Shown here: positions 14,601 through 25,089 of the stretch, piece after piece
Layout of the letters: each line of letters opens with the position of its first letter
Position numbering within the stretch: position 1 is the first letter of the stretch
Assembly: GCA_963681505.1 (NCBI GenBank)
Contig: OY811983.1
Span: 1,449,501-1,513,500 of the forward strand
Reading direction: 5' to 3'
DNA: 64,000 bases
Origin: Eunapius fragilis
Taxonomy: Eukaryota; Porifera; Demospongiae; Spongillida; Spongillidae
Program-made: the position numbers and the translations under genes
The notes under the pieces: generated by a model
Database searches by the model: none
What the model saw: the letters and a program-made list of their open reading frames with translations, nothing else
Told to the model about the DNA's origin: nothing

Positions 14601-17600
14601 CCTGATGTTCTCATCAATCCTCGAAGATGCTTCCTCATGTGATCCAGAAGGGAGGGATCATACTGTGGTATCTTCCTGGGGTTGTTGCTCTTGATGGCTG
14701 CTATGGTTTCCAACATAAACTTTGACCTTGATCTGTATTGGGTAAGTAGTTCATGTTTACAACACCAAGTAAAGCACCCCCCTCATACGAATCTAGAGTG
14801 GACATAGCTGCGGCTTTGCTTTGAATCTGCACAGTGATATCCTAATGAGGTATACAGACAACCGATAAGTTTATATCCTTGACTGGGGACTAGTTACTTT
14901 CAAAGCAGTTGCATCATCCCGTCTGATTTCCATCCCTGTATCTGTACATAAATATTAGACGCTAATATTTTTGTCATACGGACAAGCTTACTTTTTAGCA
15001 GTAGCACCAACAATTCTATATCCCTCTCTGTAAACGTATTGACAAGACGTCGTATGATATCGTAAATCAGAATACAGTGTATTACCTGAGGAAAGAAGAA
15101 TTTCAACAATAAGGGGAATTAGCTCAAGTGGTAGAGCGCTCGCTTAGCATGCGAGAGGTACCGGGATCAATGCCCGGATTCTCCACCTTTTCCCTGGATT
15201 ATCCACTTTTTTTTTCTTCATGTATTCATGTTATAATACACACAACAGTGCACATACAGAACTTCGGTATTTATGTTGCGTCTAACATTAACCAATAAGC
15301 GCCGGTAAAATTGTAAACCTAGCGTTTTTGAGCTAGGTGTACATAGCGACCGCTAGGTTACCGTAGGGATAACCGCCTGGTTTACTTAGGTTAACTGAGC
15401 AAACTGCGTAAAGCAGGTAACGTTCCAAACATTGTTTTGATTGGTTTTTAAAATGTATTTGCAACACTTTAATGCTATTAGCATTGTACTACCCCCTCCT
15501 ATAACTGTTTTCATTCAAAAAACGTTTTCACTTCATTTTTAAAGCAGGTCATAGGCAATGAAATATTAGTTACGCACATCATACCCTACGGACTACTCCA
15601 CATTGACTTTTGGTGAATAGGGATGCACACCCTTCCAGATTTGGGACCACACAATCCAAAGATGTTACCATCATTCTCATCTGAGCACTGAGAGCAGCAG
15701 TAGTTAGCATTTGGTGCTGGCTTGGGACATACTTTGCATCTCACAGCAGTGCCACGTTTGGACATCTTCTGTTTCTTCTGCATTGTCAGCCTATCTTTAA
15801 CCCGCCTTGTCTCAAAGTACTTCATGATTGGCATAGCCTCATGCTCTATTTGCTGCACGTCATTCTGGTACACAGTATCCTCTTCGTCATCCTGCCTCCT
15901 GCGTTTCCTTAACTCCATGATGTGCTTGGTAGCAGCAGGTGCACCAGGTCTTGTGTTAGTAAGACAAGTGATCACTAGGTTCTCTGTAAAAACAGAGTGA
16001 GGAGGCTGCTTTGTGTGCACATTAAATGAACAGAAAACTTTGAAAGCATCTACCTCGATTATGCCCAGTATAGTGGAAAACATACGAAACCACCAATCTT
16101 TGGTTTGCACTGAATGCTCTAGTCCAAGGCCGTCTTGTCGAAGATGGTTGTGTACATCTATTGCACATGCTGCAGAGAAATATGACTTGATCATCTGTGT
16201 CCTAGGTACCGTTCGCATAATGGTCTCAGATTCCCCTGACATTGGATTCAGCCTCCAACGCTTCTTGATGTGGTCGTCAACAGGAAGTGTATGATTCCAT
16301 GTACTCACAATAATCTTCTTTGGGTACTTTCACTTACAGGCTCATTCCAAACATGACCATATATGAACTTGGTGGCACTTCCAATAGCTTTAGTAGTGCA
16401 AATGGTAACTGTGTCTCCCGCTGTGCACCGGCTTGAAATGCAAGCTCTTGGCAATATTTCTTTGGAAATTCCTTATGGGCTGTTTTCAAAAGACCAGAAA
16501 AGTAGAGCTCATGCTCAAGCAAAGCAGTACAGCAAGCAACGGAGGCAAAAGCACTATCTCCATGTATGACACGACCACAACCATGTAGCATTTCTGTTAG
16601 TCGGAGAACAAGAGCAACCGACTTAGGGTACCTATCACAGTAGGCCTTCTTTGCCATTATATCAGCTGCCTCCTGAATTTCTAAATGCAAAATTATTCCA
16701 GTCTCAGCACATCTGCTAGGTTCTTATACTCAATTCCGATGCCTTGAGGTTTTCTTGCAATTTTGCGTAGAGATGGAATACCTTCAGGGGTATTTTCAAA
16801 AAAATGGCTTCCACATTCCCATAGATTCATCAATAATACACTCAGTCCCAGGTTCCACAACTTCTCTGCGCCTCTGGTTAAAAGCATGAATTAAAGAATG
16901 GGCCATGTACCAAGGATTATCAGAGTGGTCAGGGGGCCACAACTTCAGATACCTCCTCCATGACAGGTACCGATCACGAGCAAGATTGAATCTACTTCCA
17001 AGATTGAATGGTGGACAAAATCCATCATCTTTAGTTCCCCACAACTCTCGAATGTTGCACCCATACGCCAATGAAGTACCTAGTAACACACCAATACACT
17101 GCCAATGTTCATACTCAGTGAAATGATCAAGAGTGGATGGAAGAGAGCCATTTGTCCAAGCTAAACAGGAAGAAAAGTATGATACAGGAAACATAGCCAA
17201 GAAACAGTCATACTCTGAATGCCACCCGTCTGTTTGCAACTGTCCAGGCCACTTTATACGTGTTTGCATACGCAGCCATCCATCCTTAGCTCGTTGGCAT
17301 TGTGTTACACCACCTTCGAGTAGTGACCACGTTTGACCATGGGCACACAACGGATCCTGCTCTGTTACTCCCTGCCCGAGGGTTGAAATAGCTTCACTGA
17401 CATCCAATTCATCAGGTTCATCCTCCAGGAGCGTTCTTTCACGCTGATGTTCATCGGGTTCCTCTTCTTCTCCACTAAACCCGTCTGGAAAGGCCGCGAT
17501 GTCAGGAGAAGTAACGGGAGGCGTTACGACTTGCTGCTGTGATAGCCTCTTCCAAAACGCTACACTGTGATCAGACACACAAGTCTCGCTACCAATGGTC

Positions 17601-18983
17601 CACTTAACTCGCCTGCAATTTTTCTTAGGCTTTTCAACAACCACTCCTTCAATTCGAGCTTATTTCCACGTTGCCCCAAACGTACGCATCAAACTATCCT
17701 TCAAACGCAAATTCGCTCCACTGACCGAAACACGCGTTCCTATCTCTGGGAGGTCAACGCTAGCAGAAGGCTGACCCTATGTGGTCCAAGTCGAGAACCA
17801 GGTGTACCATTTGAAGCCATTTTGGACACTTAAATTGTTCTCCAGCATGTGACAAATAACCTTTGAAAATGCTAGGTTAACCTAGCCCTAGCGAACGCTA
17901 GGTTAACCTAGCATCCGGCGGATATTGGTTAAGTCTACACATAACACCACTACTTTTAAAAAAAAATTTTATTTATTAATTTTTTAAAAAGCTTCTTAAT
18001 TTTTAACACGCTGTTCATGAAAGAACTACATCTCGAATAGCCAAGCAAGCAATCAAGGATTGGAGTGGTTATTCTACTTGAACGTGATTGTTGACTTAAA
18101 AGGTTACTTTAGTTAGAAATTGACATATTCTTATAGCACATTCACTGCTGGTTTACTACTGCCTTCTTTTTTCCTTAAGAAAAGATCAGCGCACCCTGTA
18201 ATTGCTGACAAAAGCTTAAACCAGCGGTAAATAGATAAAGCGTTATTGTGATAAAGGTGCCGCATAGAAGGTTTGCATCACCATTTTGTATATACTGCTA
18301 CGCTATTTATAACCATTCGAGAAAACAAGCCATTCACACTTCTATATCATTCTTTCATGGACTGCGTGTTGAAAGCTGATAAGAATATATATTTCAGTCA
18401 AGGAATTATGAAACAATAGCTGTAATGGGGAAAAAAAAATTTTTTTTGGAGAATCCGGGCATTGATCCCGGTACCTCTCGCATGCTAAGCGAGCGCTCTA
18501 CCACTTGAGCTAATTCCCCTCTGTTGAAAAAAAGGTTATTTAGCCACTAGCAGAGGCGAAAGGATTATCTGACAAACCATGCAACTTTGGACCGTGGGGG
18601 AGACCAACTTAGGGGAAGGGGAGGCAACAGGAGGACTCACTCTTCTAAACATTTGTTAATTGAAGATATTTTAGTTAAACAATAAACAGTAGGCTGCTTA
18701 CTGTGTATGCTCGAGCAACAGTAGGCTTACGGTGACCAGAAATTTCATGCACCTCAGAATTGTGCCAAGCCTTTATTTATTACCAGCCTCCTTGCTCCCA
18801 CAGTATGTGTTACCACTGCTCTACCCCCAGCTACATCTTACACACGCTAGTACTAAACCAACCTTGAAATTGTACAAGTGAGCAAAGATTGCGATCACAC
18901 AGTTACACTCTTTTCCCACACCATAGTTTGGGGGCATCTTTAGCAGTTCATCTAGCCTTTTGGCCAAGGCTTGGACAAAGTAG

Positions 18984-19055
<72 letters not shown>

Positions 19056-20651
19056 ATGTTTTTTACAAGCATGTGAAGTTAAACTCATAGCATCACATAC
19101 CCACTTCTGATCCCAAGTGACAATGGAGCAGTGCCAGAAGCATGCAATACTCAAGGACAAAGCGATCACTCAGTGTAACGGTGGAGATGCAGGCCTTCAG
19201 CAATACCTCAGTGAGTGCAGTGTTCATATCTTGAAGAGATGAGATCAGGTCACACATCACAACATCACCGTGGCTTACCATTCCGGCTGTTCTCAAGATA
19301 TAACTGCTCCACCTGCGAACTGATTGACTGCATGTTTGATTCACTTAACCTAAGCCAAATATGTTGCCATGGTGAAACATGAGGGAAAGCAGGCACTCCC
19401 ACTTGCCTGTTCACCAGTCCTTGTATCCTCTTCTTTAGCTTCTCAACCTGCCCAGATCGATTCCGCTGCCTCAGGTGTGGAGGAACATACTTACATTCTG
19501 CCATTCCCTTAACCAGTTGCTTGTCTCTTTCCTGCGGCTCTTCTCCCTCCTTACCCTGCTGCCCCCTCTCGCCAATCATACCTTCAGTGTCCCCCTCTTC
19601 TGATCCATCACTGTCCTCCATCTCTCCTCCATCACTGCCTTCCTCCTCCCCCAAGTCACTCTCCTCCTCCTCCCCCAAGTCACTCTCCTCCTCCTCCCCC
19701 AAGTCACTCTCCTCCTCCTCTAACTCACTACTCTCCTCCTCCTCCTCCTCCTCCTCCCCCTCCTCCTGCCCTCCAATTATATCACTATCATCATCTCCCT
19801 CCATCACTTCATCACCACCATTCTCCTCTTCAGCTAATAGGTTAATTACATTAATTAACTCAACAAACATGAAGGAAGACGCCTTACCTCTTGTGGAGTC
19901 ATTCTCTTCATCCATACTGAATTGTACCCTTTTGCTTGGTCTTTTATCTTCAGTAGAAAGGGTCTTTTTTGAGTGGAGCACACTTTTACCGGGGTGCAGC
20001 GATGTACCAGTGGTGTGTCCAGTTGCAGCCATCTTGACACGAGATGAACTCATCCATGTCTCTGCTTCTTCTGGGGCACTGTCACTTGAGGCGCCTCCCT
20101 GCTCTTCCTCGGAGAGGTCTTCATAGTTACCCTCCTCTCCCTTGTCTAGCACATCCAAAAGGTCTTAAGCTAGTCAAGGAACATGGTTAGCTTTCATTAG
20201 ACTTCCCCATCTCTTGCCCCCCCCCCCCCCCCCCACAACGTTGTTGGAGGATACAAGTCAAGCCTTCTGCTTCAAACGTGGCAGGAAGCTTTTTCATCTT
20301 CTTCAATCCCAATAGTTTCTCCATCTTGGCTATTTCAACGTCCTCTCTCGAGGTATCGGGCGCTTTGCTTTTGGTCTGCTGAGGCCAACTGGGACCCCCC
20401 TTGACCTTCGGGTAAAACATCCGTGCAGTACTACTACACAGCCACTCCGAGACCGTACTACGTACCTTCTTGCGAGAGGCAGGTTTAGAACGTGTGCCGT
20501 TACCATTTCCATTTTTATAAACTGGTTTGAGCGCCTTTCCCGCACTTCCTCGATGACCTTCGGCCTTTTTTGAGAAGTGGAGTGCGTTCTTTACTCTCTT
20601 GGCCTGCCTCTCCTGTTTTCTTCGTTGTTTGCGAGAAGTTGGTCGAGCCAT
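11602..20651 (-). CDS. NOM1: Nucleolar MIF4G-domain protein 1
   Basis: A nucleolar protein with a MIF4G domain followed by an MA3 domain. It acts in small-subunit rRNA processing and, in vertebrates, targets protein phosphatase 1 to the nucleolus. The basic N-terminus starts at 20651 (MARPTSRKQRRKQERQ). An acidic region with three EEEESDLG-type repeats follows. The conserved KYVPPHLR leads into RLSESNMQSISSQVEQLY (MIF4G start). Later exons carry GKECNCVIAIFAHLYNFK, HCILIYDIIRRLVNTFTERD, GRWWVVGSAWSG, ARKQRMNTDVRKNIFC, DAFEKLLKLQLNDVQDREIV, TFQFSLWDR and the last exon (FIKCFLQSG, stop at 11602-11604). An RVQF near 19919-19930 fits the PP1-docking RVxF seen as RVRF in human NOM1. Intron 19350-19406 is GC-AG. 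Intron 15086-18862 holds two tRNA genes and a piggyBac element. Confidence 0.93.
12256..12474. repeat. 30-bp minisatellite in a NOM1 intron
   Basis: About seven copies of a 30-bp unit containing GCCCAGGCCATACACTACAT. The first copies are longer or variant. Confidence 0.9.
12970..13108. repeat. 25-bp tandem repeat in a NOM1 intron
   Basis: Five to six copies of a unit containing CTGCTTAATAACTGTGCCCC, with variable C-run length. Confidence 0.85.
13137..13796. repeat. 23-bp minisatellite in a NOM1 intron
   Basis: About 28 copies of a 23-bp unit (TTGTTAACCCCTACCATCTC followed by CCC). Variation is mostly CCCCT versus CCACT and TCCCC versus TACCC. Confidence 0.95.
14222..14584. repeat. CA microsatellite and duplicated poly-C block in NOM1 introns
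   Basis: A CA-rich run lies at about 14222-14363. At 14464-14584 a roughly 59-bp block containing AAAGTACCCCTACCCTGGGC and ending in a long C run occurs twice. Two NOM1 coding segments flank these. Confidence 0.85.
15113..15185 (+). tRNA. tRNA-Ala-AGC: tRNA-Ala (AGC)
   Basis: A 73-nt cloverleaf without CCA. The acceptor stem pairs GGGGAAT with ATTCTCC, with A as discriminator base. The D arm is GCTCAAGTGGTAGAGC. The anticodon stem TCGC/GCGA encloses loop TTAGCAT (anticodon AGC). The T arm is CCGGG/CCCGG with loop ATCAATG. A T-run 20-30 bp downstream can serve as Pol III terminator. It lies antisense in a NOM1 intron, starting only 28 bp from the NOM1 exon at 15085, so it overlaps the place where that intron's branch point is expected. 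Confidence 0.95.
15292..17928. mobile_element. piggyBac-type DNA transposon flanked by TTAA
   Basis: The element is 2,637 bp with TTAA on both sides (15288-15291 and 17929-17932), the hallmark piggyBac target duplication. Terminal inverted repeats begin CCAATAAGCGCCGG on the left and CCAATATCCGCCGG on the right (12 of 14 match). Subterminal palindromic CTAGGTTAACCTAG-like motifs occur near both ends. It carries a decayed transposase on the minus strand and sits within the NOM1 intron, between two identical oppositely oriented tRNA-Ala genes. Confidence 0.9.
15586..17820 (-). pseudogene. Decayed piggyBac transposase
   Basis: The frame starts at an ATG at 17820 and is broken by an in-frame stop near 17650. 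Frame changes follow near 16800 (in an A7 run on the plus strand), near 16725 and near 16320. Recognisable parts are LIHAFNQRRREVVEPGTECI and IIDESMGMWKPF of the DDE core, VIHGDSAFAS, and a C-terminal cysteine-rich zinc-binding domain from CKVCPKPAPNANYCCSQC to GPKSGRVC. Order and spacing fit PGBD/piggyBac transposases. With several lesions it is unlikely to encode active enzyme. Small introns could explain one break but not all of them. Confidence 0.85.
18447..18519 (-). tRNA. tRNA-Ala-AGC: tRNA-Ala (AGC), second identical copy
   Basis: Identical over all 73 nt to the tRNA at 15113-15185, on the opposite strand, so the two genes face each other across the piggyBac element. A T-run follows within 20 nt of its 3' end on the minus strand and can act as terminator. 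It is co-oriented with NOM1, inside the same intron. Confidence 0.95.
18991..19054. repeat. (GT)n microsatellite in a NOM1 intron
   Basis: A pure TG run immediately next to a NOM1 exon (YFVQALAKRLDELL). On the minus strand it is a CA run just before the acceptor. Confidence 0.9.
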
Positions 20652-20686
20652 GCCACATGAAAATAAAGCTTGTTACTTGAAGCACC

Positions 20687-20692
20687 CACGTG
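20687..20692. promoter_or_regulatory. CACGTG box upstream of NOM1
   Basis: A perfect E-box 36 bp upstream of the NOM1 start, in the 92-bp gap between NOM1 and the 3' end of REXO5. The same hexamer occurs in four other promoter gaps here. Confidence 0.45.
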
Positions 20693-20743
20693 TACCCCCA
20701 AGGAACGTATGACGCGTTTGAATATAATGAACACGAACAATAT

Positions 20744-22795
20744 TTATACAATGCAGACTTTCACAATTCCGTGCCTTGCAATTGCTACCTCCTCCTTAAG
20801 GCGCTCCCGCTGAGCGCCTTTCCCCTTCCTGCAGTCCACCTGATACTTCTTGACCTCGTTGATGCAGCTGCTTCCGCACACTACAAATACCACACTACCA
20901 GTAGCGCACTCGCGCACGATTCTGGCCGCCTGCTCGTCCATACTGTCCAATACCTCCTTTAGTGTAGCCCCGTCGCTTGGAGTTTTCAAGCACTGCTCGA
21001 CTGCATGCAGCTGGACAAAGGCAAAGTCGACCATCGCAACCATCTGCAACAATTCATTTACTGCTTGGCCATCTTCAGTGACGCACGCTTTGACGGTCGC
21101 TTCCTGTCCATAGAGGTTGACTACGCTGGATTTGTCCACAATCCCAACACGCTTCTTCTTCTCCGACAACTCGCTGATCAAGTTTTTCTTCCTGTTGGAC
21201 CAGGGTATGACGCACAAACGACCTTCTCTTAGCTTCTTCTGTACCAACTTCATGCACGTTGCAGCATCTTCTATGGAGCTGTGTCCATCCTTACCATGCT
21301 GGATATCCTCCAAGAGAAGCTGCTTTGCTAGGAGGCGCAGGCCAGGCTTGTGCAGTGTAGGGGCAGAGGGGGTGAACAGGCAGGACGTGTCTATTACGAG
21401 GGGGTGAGATAATTTGAGGGCACAGAAGTCGTTCTCAAGGGAATGGCCCACCAAGATGCACTCCTGGGGAAGAAGCTTCACCAGGCTGCGCTGCACGTCA
21501 CCCAAGGTGGTGGTGACGTCCCGCAGCGTCTCTTCAGTGATCCCGCTAAACCTAGTGAGGTAGTCCAGGACAGGGACCTGGGGCTTCACCAGGGTGTCAT
21601 ACATGCACCGGAGGGACTCGTCAACCACTGACACGCGGGCCAGCTCCAGACCATGTTGGGTGCTGACCATTTCACAGTCCAGTGCAAACATGGGGAAGCC
21701 ACTACCACGGGCAGTGACACTTTGCAACCCAGTTGATGACACCTCTGACACCTCCTTTGGTGTCTTTGGTACACTGTCATCTGACACCATCATGGTGTTA
21801 CAGGATTCCACAGTGTTGCACTGCAGCATATCACATGATTCCTTCACAACACCACTCTGCACACCACATGGTCCCCCAGACACATCGTCAGATCCTCCTC
21901 TCTGGGACAGGGTAACATACTGCAGCCAATCCTGGGGAGGAGAGCATGCCGACGGGAATCCGTTGCTGATCAACTCTGCCTCCGACAGCAAACAATTGGC
22001 TCTGGTGAACTGTCCAGCAGGCTCCTCCTCCTCCTCCTCTTCCTCATTAACAGGAAGCATCAAGAAGGCTTCCAGACCCAACTTGGAGAAGTAGGCAGAT
22101 CCAGGGTTTTCTATGTCAAAGGTGAAACCGGGTAGAGATTTCAACTTCGCAAATGAATCTTCAGAAGCAGCGAACATCTTTGCAGACACCTGGGACAGCC
22201 AGACCACAACCACGCGCTTGCTTGAGGCGGCACAGTGGGCGTCGGTCCCGTCAGAGAGCAGTTGCCGTATAGCCAAACTGAAGTCGACAGTCTTCATCAG
22301 AAAGGTACTCGCGCCGTCTGTGGGGACCTGGGAGAGTCTTTGTAATAGTTTTGATACCGTATTTCCACTGACTTGTCCAGTGCTATCCAACGAGTTTCGC
22401 TTGTTTTTCTTTTTAGCCTTCTTATCCTTCCGGCCGTTCTGCTGCATAATTGTTGCAACTTTTGGAATGTCCCCGGCCTGTTGTGTAGCTCCATCTTCTG
22501 TCGACCTAGCTTTTTTGGACGGAGGGTCGCATTCACCATCATTACGAAGTTCGCAGTCTAATGCCATGCTTGTGCCCGACTGGTTCTTTTTTTGTCTCCT
22601 TCTGTTCCGCTTCTTTCCTTTCTGCGACTCGCTCTTGTCATCCGCGGGTTGGTGTGCGTTCTTTTCTGCATGGATGAGTGAATGATTCTGTCCGTCTCTC
22701 GGAGCAGCTGCTCCAGCCGGCGATATCTTTAGATTATCATCTTCAATATCGTGGCTTGATAGGATTTCCCCATCGCTCAGTTCACCATCTTCCAT
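20744..22795 (-). CDS. REXO5: RNA exonuclease of the REXO5/REXO1 (DEDDh) family
   Basis: A single uninterrupted exon of 683 codons with the first in-frame ATG at 22795-22793 (MEDGELSDGEILSSHD). The frame extends 5' without another ATG. The N-terminal half is acidic/basic and low-complexity with nuclear-localisation-like runs (KKAKKKNKRN). The DEDDh exonuclease core follows: ExoI FALDCEMVSTQHGLELARVS, ExoII GHSLENDFCALKL, and ExoIII HSSIEDAATCMKLVQKKL. DYLTRFSGITEETLRDVTT matches REXO5 (DYLTSFSGITKKILNPVTT) best. The C-terminal 150 residues may be a degenerate RRM. Human REXO5 trims 3' ends of nucleolar and other small RNAs. Lack of introns is unusual beside intron-rich neighbours. The choice of REXO5 over REXO1 is an inference. 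Confidence 0.8.
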   Translation of the reverse strand: MEDGELSDGEILSSHDIEDDNLKISPAGAAAPRDGQNHSLIHAEKNAHQPADDKSESQKGKKRNRRRQKKNQSGTSMALDCELRNDGECDPPSKKARSTEDGATQQAGDIPKVATIMQQNGRKDKKAKKKNKRNSLDSTGQVSGNTVSKLLQRLSQVPTDGASTFLMKTVDFSLAIRQLLSDGTDAHCAASSKRVVVVWLSQVSAKMFAASEDSFAKLKSLPGFTFDIENPGSAYFSKLGLEAFLMLPVNEEEEEEEEPAGQFTRANCLLSEAELISNGFPSACSPPQDWLQYVTLSQRGGSDDVSGGPCGVQSGVVKESCDMLQCNTVESCNTMMVSDDSVPKTPKEVSEVSSTGLQSVTARGSGFPMFALDCEMVSTQHGLELARVSVVDESLRCMYDTLVKPQVPVLDYLTRFSGITEETLRDVTTTLGDVQRSLVKLLPQECILVGHSLENDFCALKLSHPLVIDTSCLFTPSAPTLHKPGLRLLAKQLLLEDIQHGKDGHSSIEDAATCMKLVQKKLREGRLCVIPWSNRKKNLISELSEKKKRVGIVDKSSVVNLYGQEATVKACVTEDGQAVNELLQMVAMVDFAFVQLHAVEQCLKTPSDGATLKEVLDSMDEQAARIVRECATGSVVFVVCGSSCINEVKKYQVDCRKGKGAQRERLKEEVAIARHGIVKVCIV

Positions 22796-23238
22796 CACAA
22801 TAATATGCTGCTTTGGCACTACGCACCCGTCCCCATTCGACGTGCACGCATTGCCATGGTGCGCTGTAACTAGAGTATTTATAGTAGTTTACATGATGTG
22901 CTCTGGCTTCTTTGAGGACAACGATTTTTATATTTTACACTACATGTAAAAGTCATTTTTATTTTCCAGTAGAAGTATTCATGCAGATTGAGTGTAGCAA
23001 AAACAGCACTATCGGCCCCGACTTCGGGCAACGTAAATAGGTCTATAAATCATTTCTGCAAACTGTACCCTGGGGCGCTATGGCCACTAAGACTCCGGTC
23101 ATGGCCTCGGGGGGCTGAAATTAATAAATAACTCACTGTCGCACATGTCACGCGCGATAACGCCCGATCACATGCACACGTACACTCGGCTGATAATTAA
23201 TTACAAATGGTTAATATCTAACCAGTCTAGCTATAGGC
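22796..23238. promoter_or_regulatory. Divergent intergenic region REXO5/HSD17B7
   Basis: 443 bp separating two divergent start codons. No TATA box in a convincing place and no exact CACGTG. CG-containing motifs near 23140-23170 (TCACGCGCGATAACGCCCG) are the only GC-rich island. Shared promoter function is inferred. Confidence 0.35.
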
Positions 23239-24962
23239 ATGGAACCAGTGGCAGTGATAACTGGAGCAAACGCGTATGTAATACATTTATTGTATCTCTC
23301 AGTTTCTTATGCTGGACTTGATCGTACATAACGTAGCGGCATAGGTCTGGCCATTGCCCAGCGACTGCTGGCCGAAAAAGATGGTGTACGGATATGCCTC
23401 GCTTGTAGAAACCTCCAGAAAGCCAATGACGCCAGACAGCTGCTGTTGGCCGAACACCCGCGAGCCATCGTCGACATCATACAGTTGGACACAAGCACCG
23501 TAGCGTCATCTCTGAAGGCCGCCAATGAGATCCAGCAAAGGTACGTATACCGCAACGTAGACCTAATTATGGGATGAAGCACTTAGCCCCACCCATACCA
23601 GCAGTGCCTTTTGACGCATACCCGCCCGCATGTCTTAATCTCGCAGGTACAAAGCCGTTGACTGGCTTTTTTGCAATGCCGGAATAATGCCCGTGACGGG
23701 ATTGGACTGGGGTTCCTTATGGCCTCCCACAGTAAGGTAGGAGAAGGGGCGTGAGCCGAAGGCGACGGGATCACGTGACCCAGGCACATTCCCATAGCAA
23801 CATTACCCACCTGTGTGTGACAGGTGGAAACATTCTTAAGATGAAGGATGGTACCACACCAGATGGCCTTAAGGAAGTCTTTGCTACAAATGTTTTTGGT
23901 CACTACCTGCTGGTGAGTTGTCCTTTTATTTACCATGGTGATGTGCTGCCATGGTGATGTACTGCCATGGTGATGTGCTGGTCTCACAGATCAAGGAATT
24001 GGAGGACTTCTTTAGTTCTCAAGGACGGCCATGTCACATCATATGGACCTCGTCAGGTTCAGCTAAAAAAGCGCAGCTGAATGTGGACAACATCCAAGCA
24101 GAGAAAGGGTGGGCATCAATAAGCACTGATGATGACATGATGTTGTGTGAGATGACATGATGGTGTGATGGGTTTCGGTGATGGGTGTGGTTATGCATTG
24201 AAGTTGTGGTTGTAAGCTTATGTAAGAATGTATCAGCAAAGAACTAGGCACATCCTTAGTAACTAGTCATCCTCCCCCTCCCTCTTGCCGCTATGCTTTA
24301 GGAAGGATCCTTATGCTGTATCAAAAATGGTCATCGATTTACTGAGCATAGAGCTAAGCAGAGAGTTAAACCACAAGGTGAGAGTGTAGAGGGGAGTGGG
24401 AGGGAGGGACTTGGAGAGATCCCCTTGTACCACTTTATTTGATGTCTTGCTGTGTAGGGAGTGTACTCACATGTCACATCTCCTGGTCTGGTCATGTCTC
24501 AAATGACTTACAGTATACTGCCCAAGTGGGTGTGGTGGTTCCTGCTCTTCCCCATCATGTTGCTGGTACGTTTCCTCCTCCCCCCCCTTCCCCTCCCAAC
24601 TGCTTATCCTCCCTTATGTCATTTATCAGGTCAGGTTATTGATCACCTCAACCATGACCATTGATGCGGCCATTGGCAGTGAGGCCATGGTGAGTCCTCT
24701 GAGTGGGGGATCATAAATACACATAAGTGCATCACACACACACACACACATACACACACACTTGCACAATGCGTAGATGTGGCTAGTTCATCAAGACCCT
24801 GCAACAGTGGACCCACGTGTGAAATATGCAAGCAATGTGTCATTCCTGGGGAAGAGGTATGTTACTAAGGAGACCATACAAGGACAAGAACCAGAGTTCA
24901 CACAAGCTGTTTATAAAAAACTGGAGGAGATTCGTACACAATATGTAGCCAAGGAGACATGA
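23239..24962 (+). CDS. HSD17B7: 3-keto-steroid reductase / 17-beta-HSD type 7
   Basis: A short-chain dehydrogenase of the ER membrane that reduces 3-ketosteroid intermediates in sterol synthesis (and estrone in mammals). Nine short exons. The Rossmann motif is split by the first intron: VITGANA joined to GIGLAIAQRLLAE (TGxxxGIG). LFCNAGIMPVTG is the NAG motif, GLKEVFATNVFGHYLL is typical of HSD17B7, IIWTSSGSA carries the catalytic Ser, and DPYAVSK is the YxxxK catalytic pair. The C-terminus KWVWWFLLFPIMLLVR is a membrane segment like human PFIWTLLMPAILLLR. The stop is TGA 24960-24962. It converges on ICA1, 127 bp away. Confidence 0.93.
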
Positions 24963-25089
24963 TTCTCAGAGATACAGAGAGCAGTGCTGGTTTAAAGAAT
25001 TATTTCTAAAAATAATAATTCAAAAAAAAAAAAAAGAACTGTTATAACAACTGGTGGGAGTGGCCGCCCCCTGGCATCACGTGATGGGA

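Noticed and set aside
15113-18519. tRNA genes as terminal inverted repeats of the transposon
   Set aside because: The piggyBac ends and TTAA duplication lie inside the tRNA pair (15292 and 17928), with 100 bp and over 500 bp of ordinary sequence between, so the tRNAs are not its termini.
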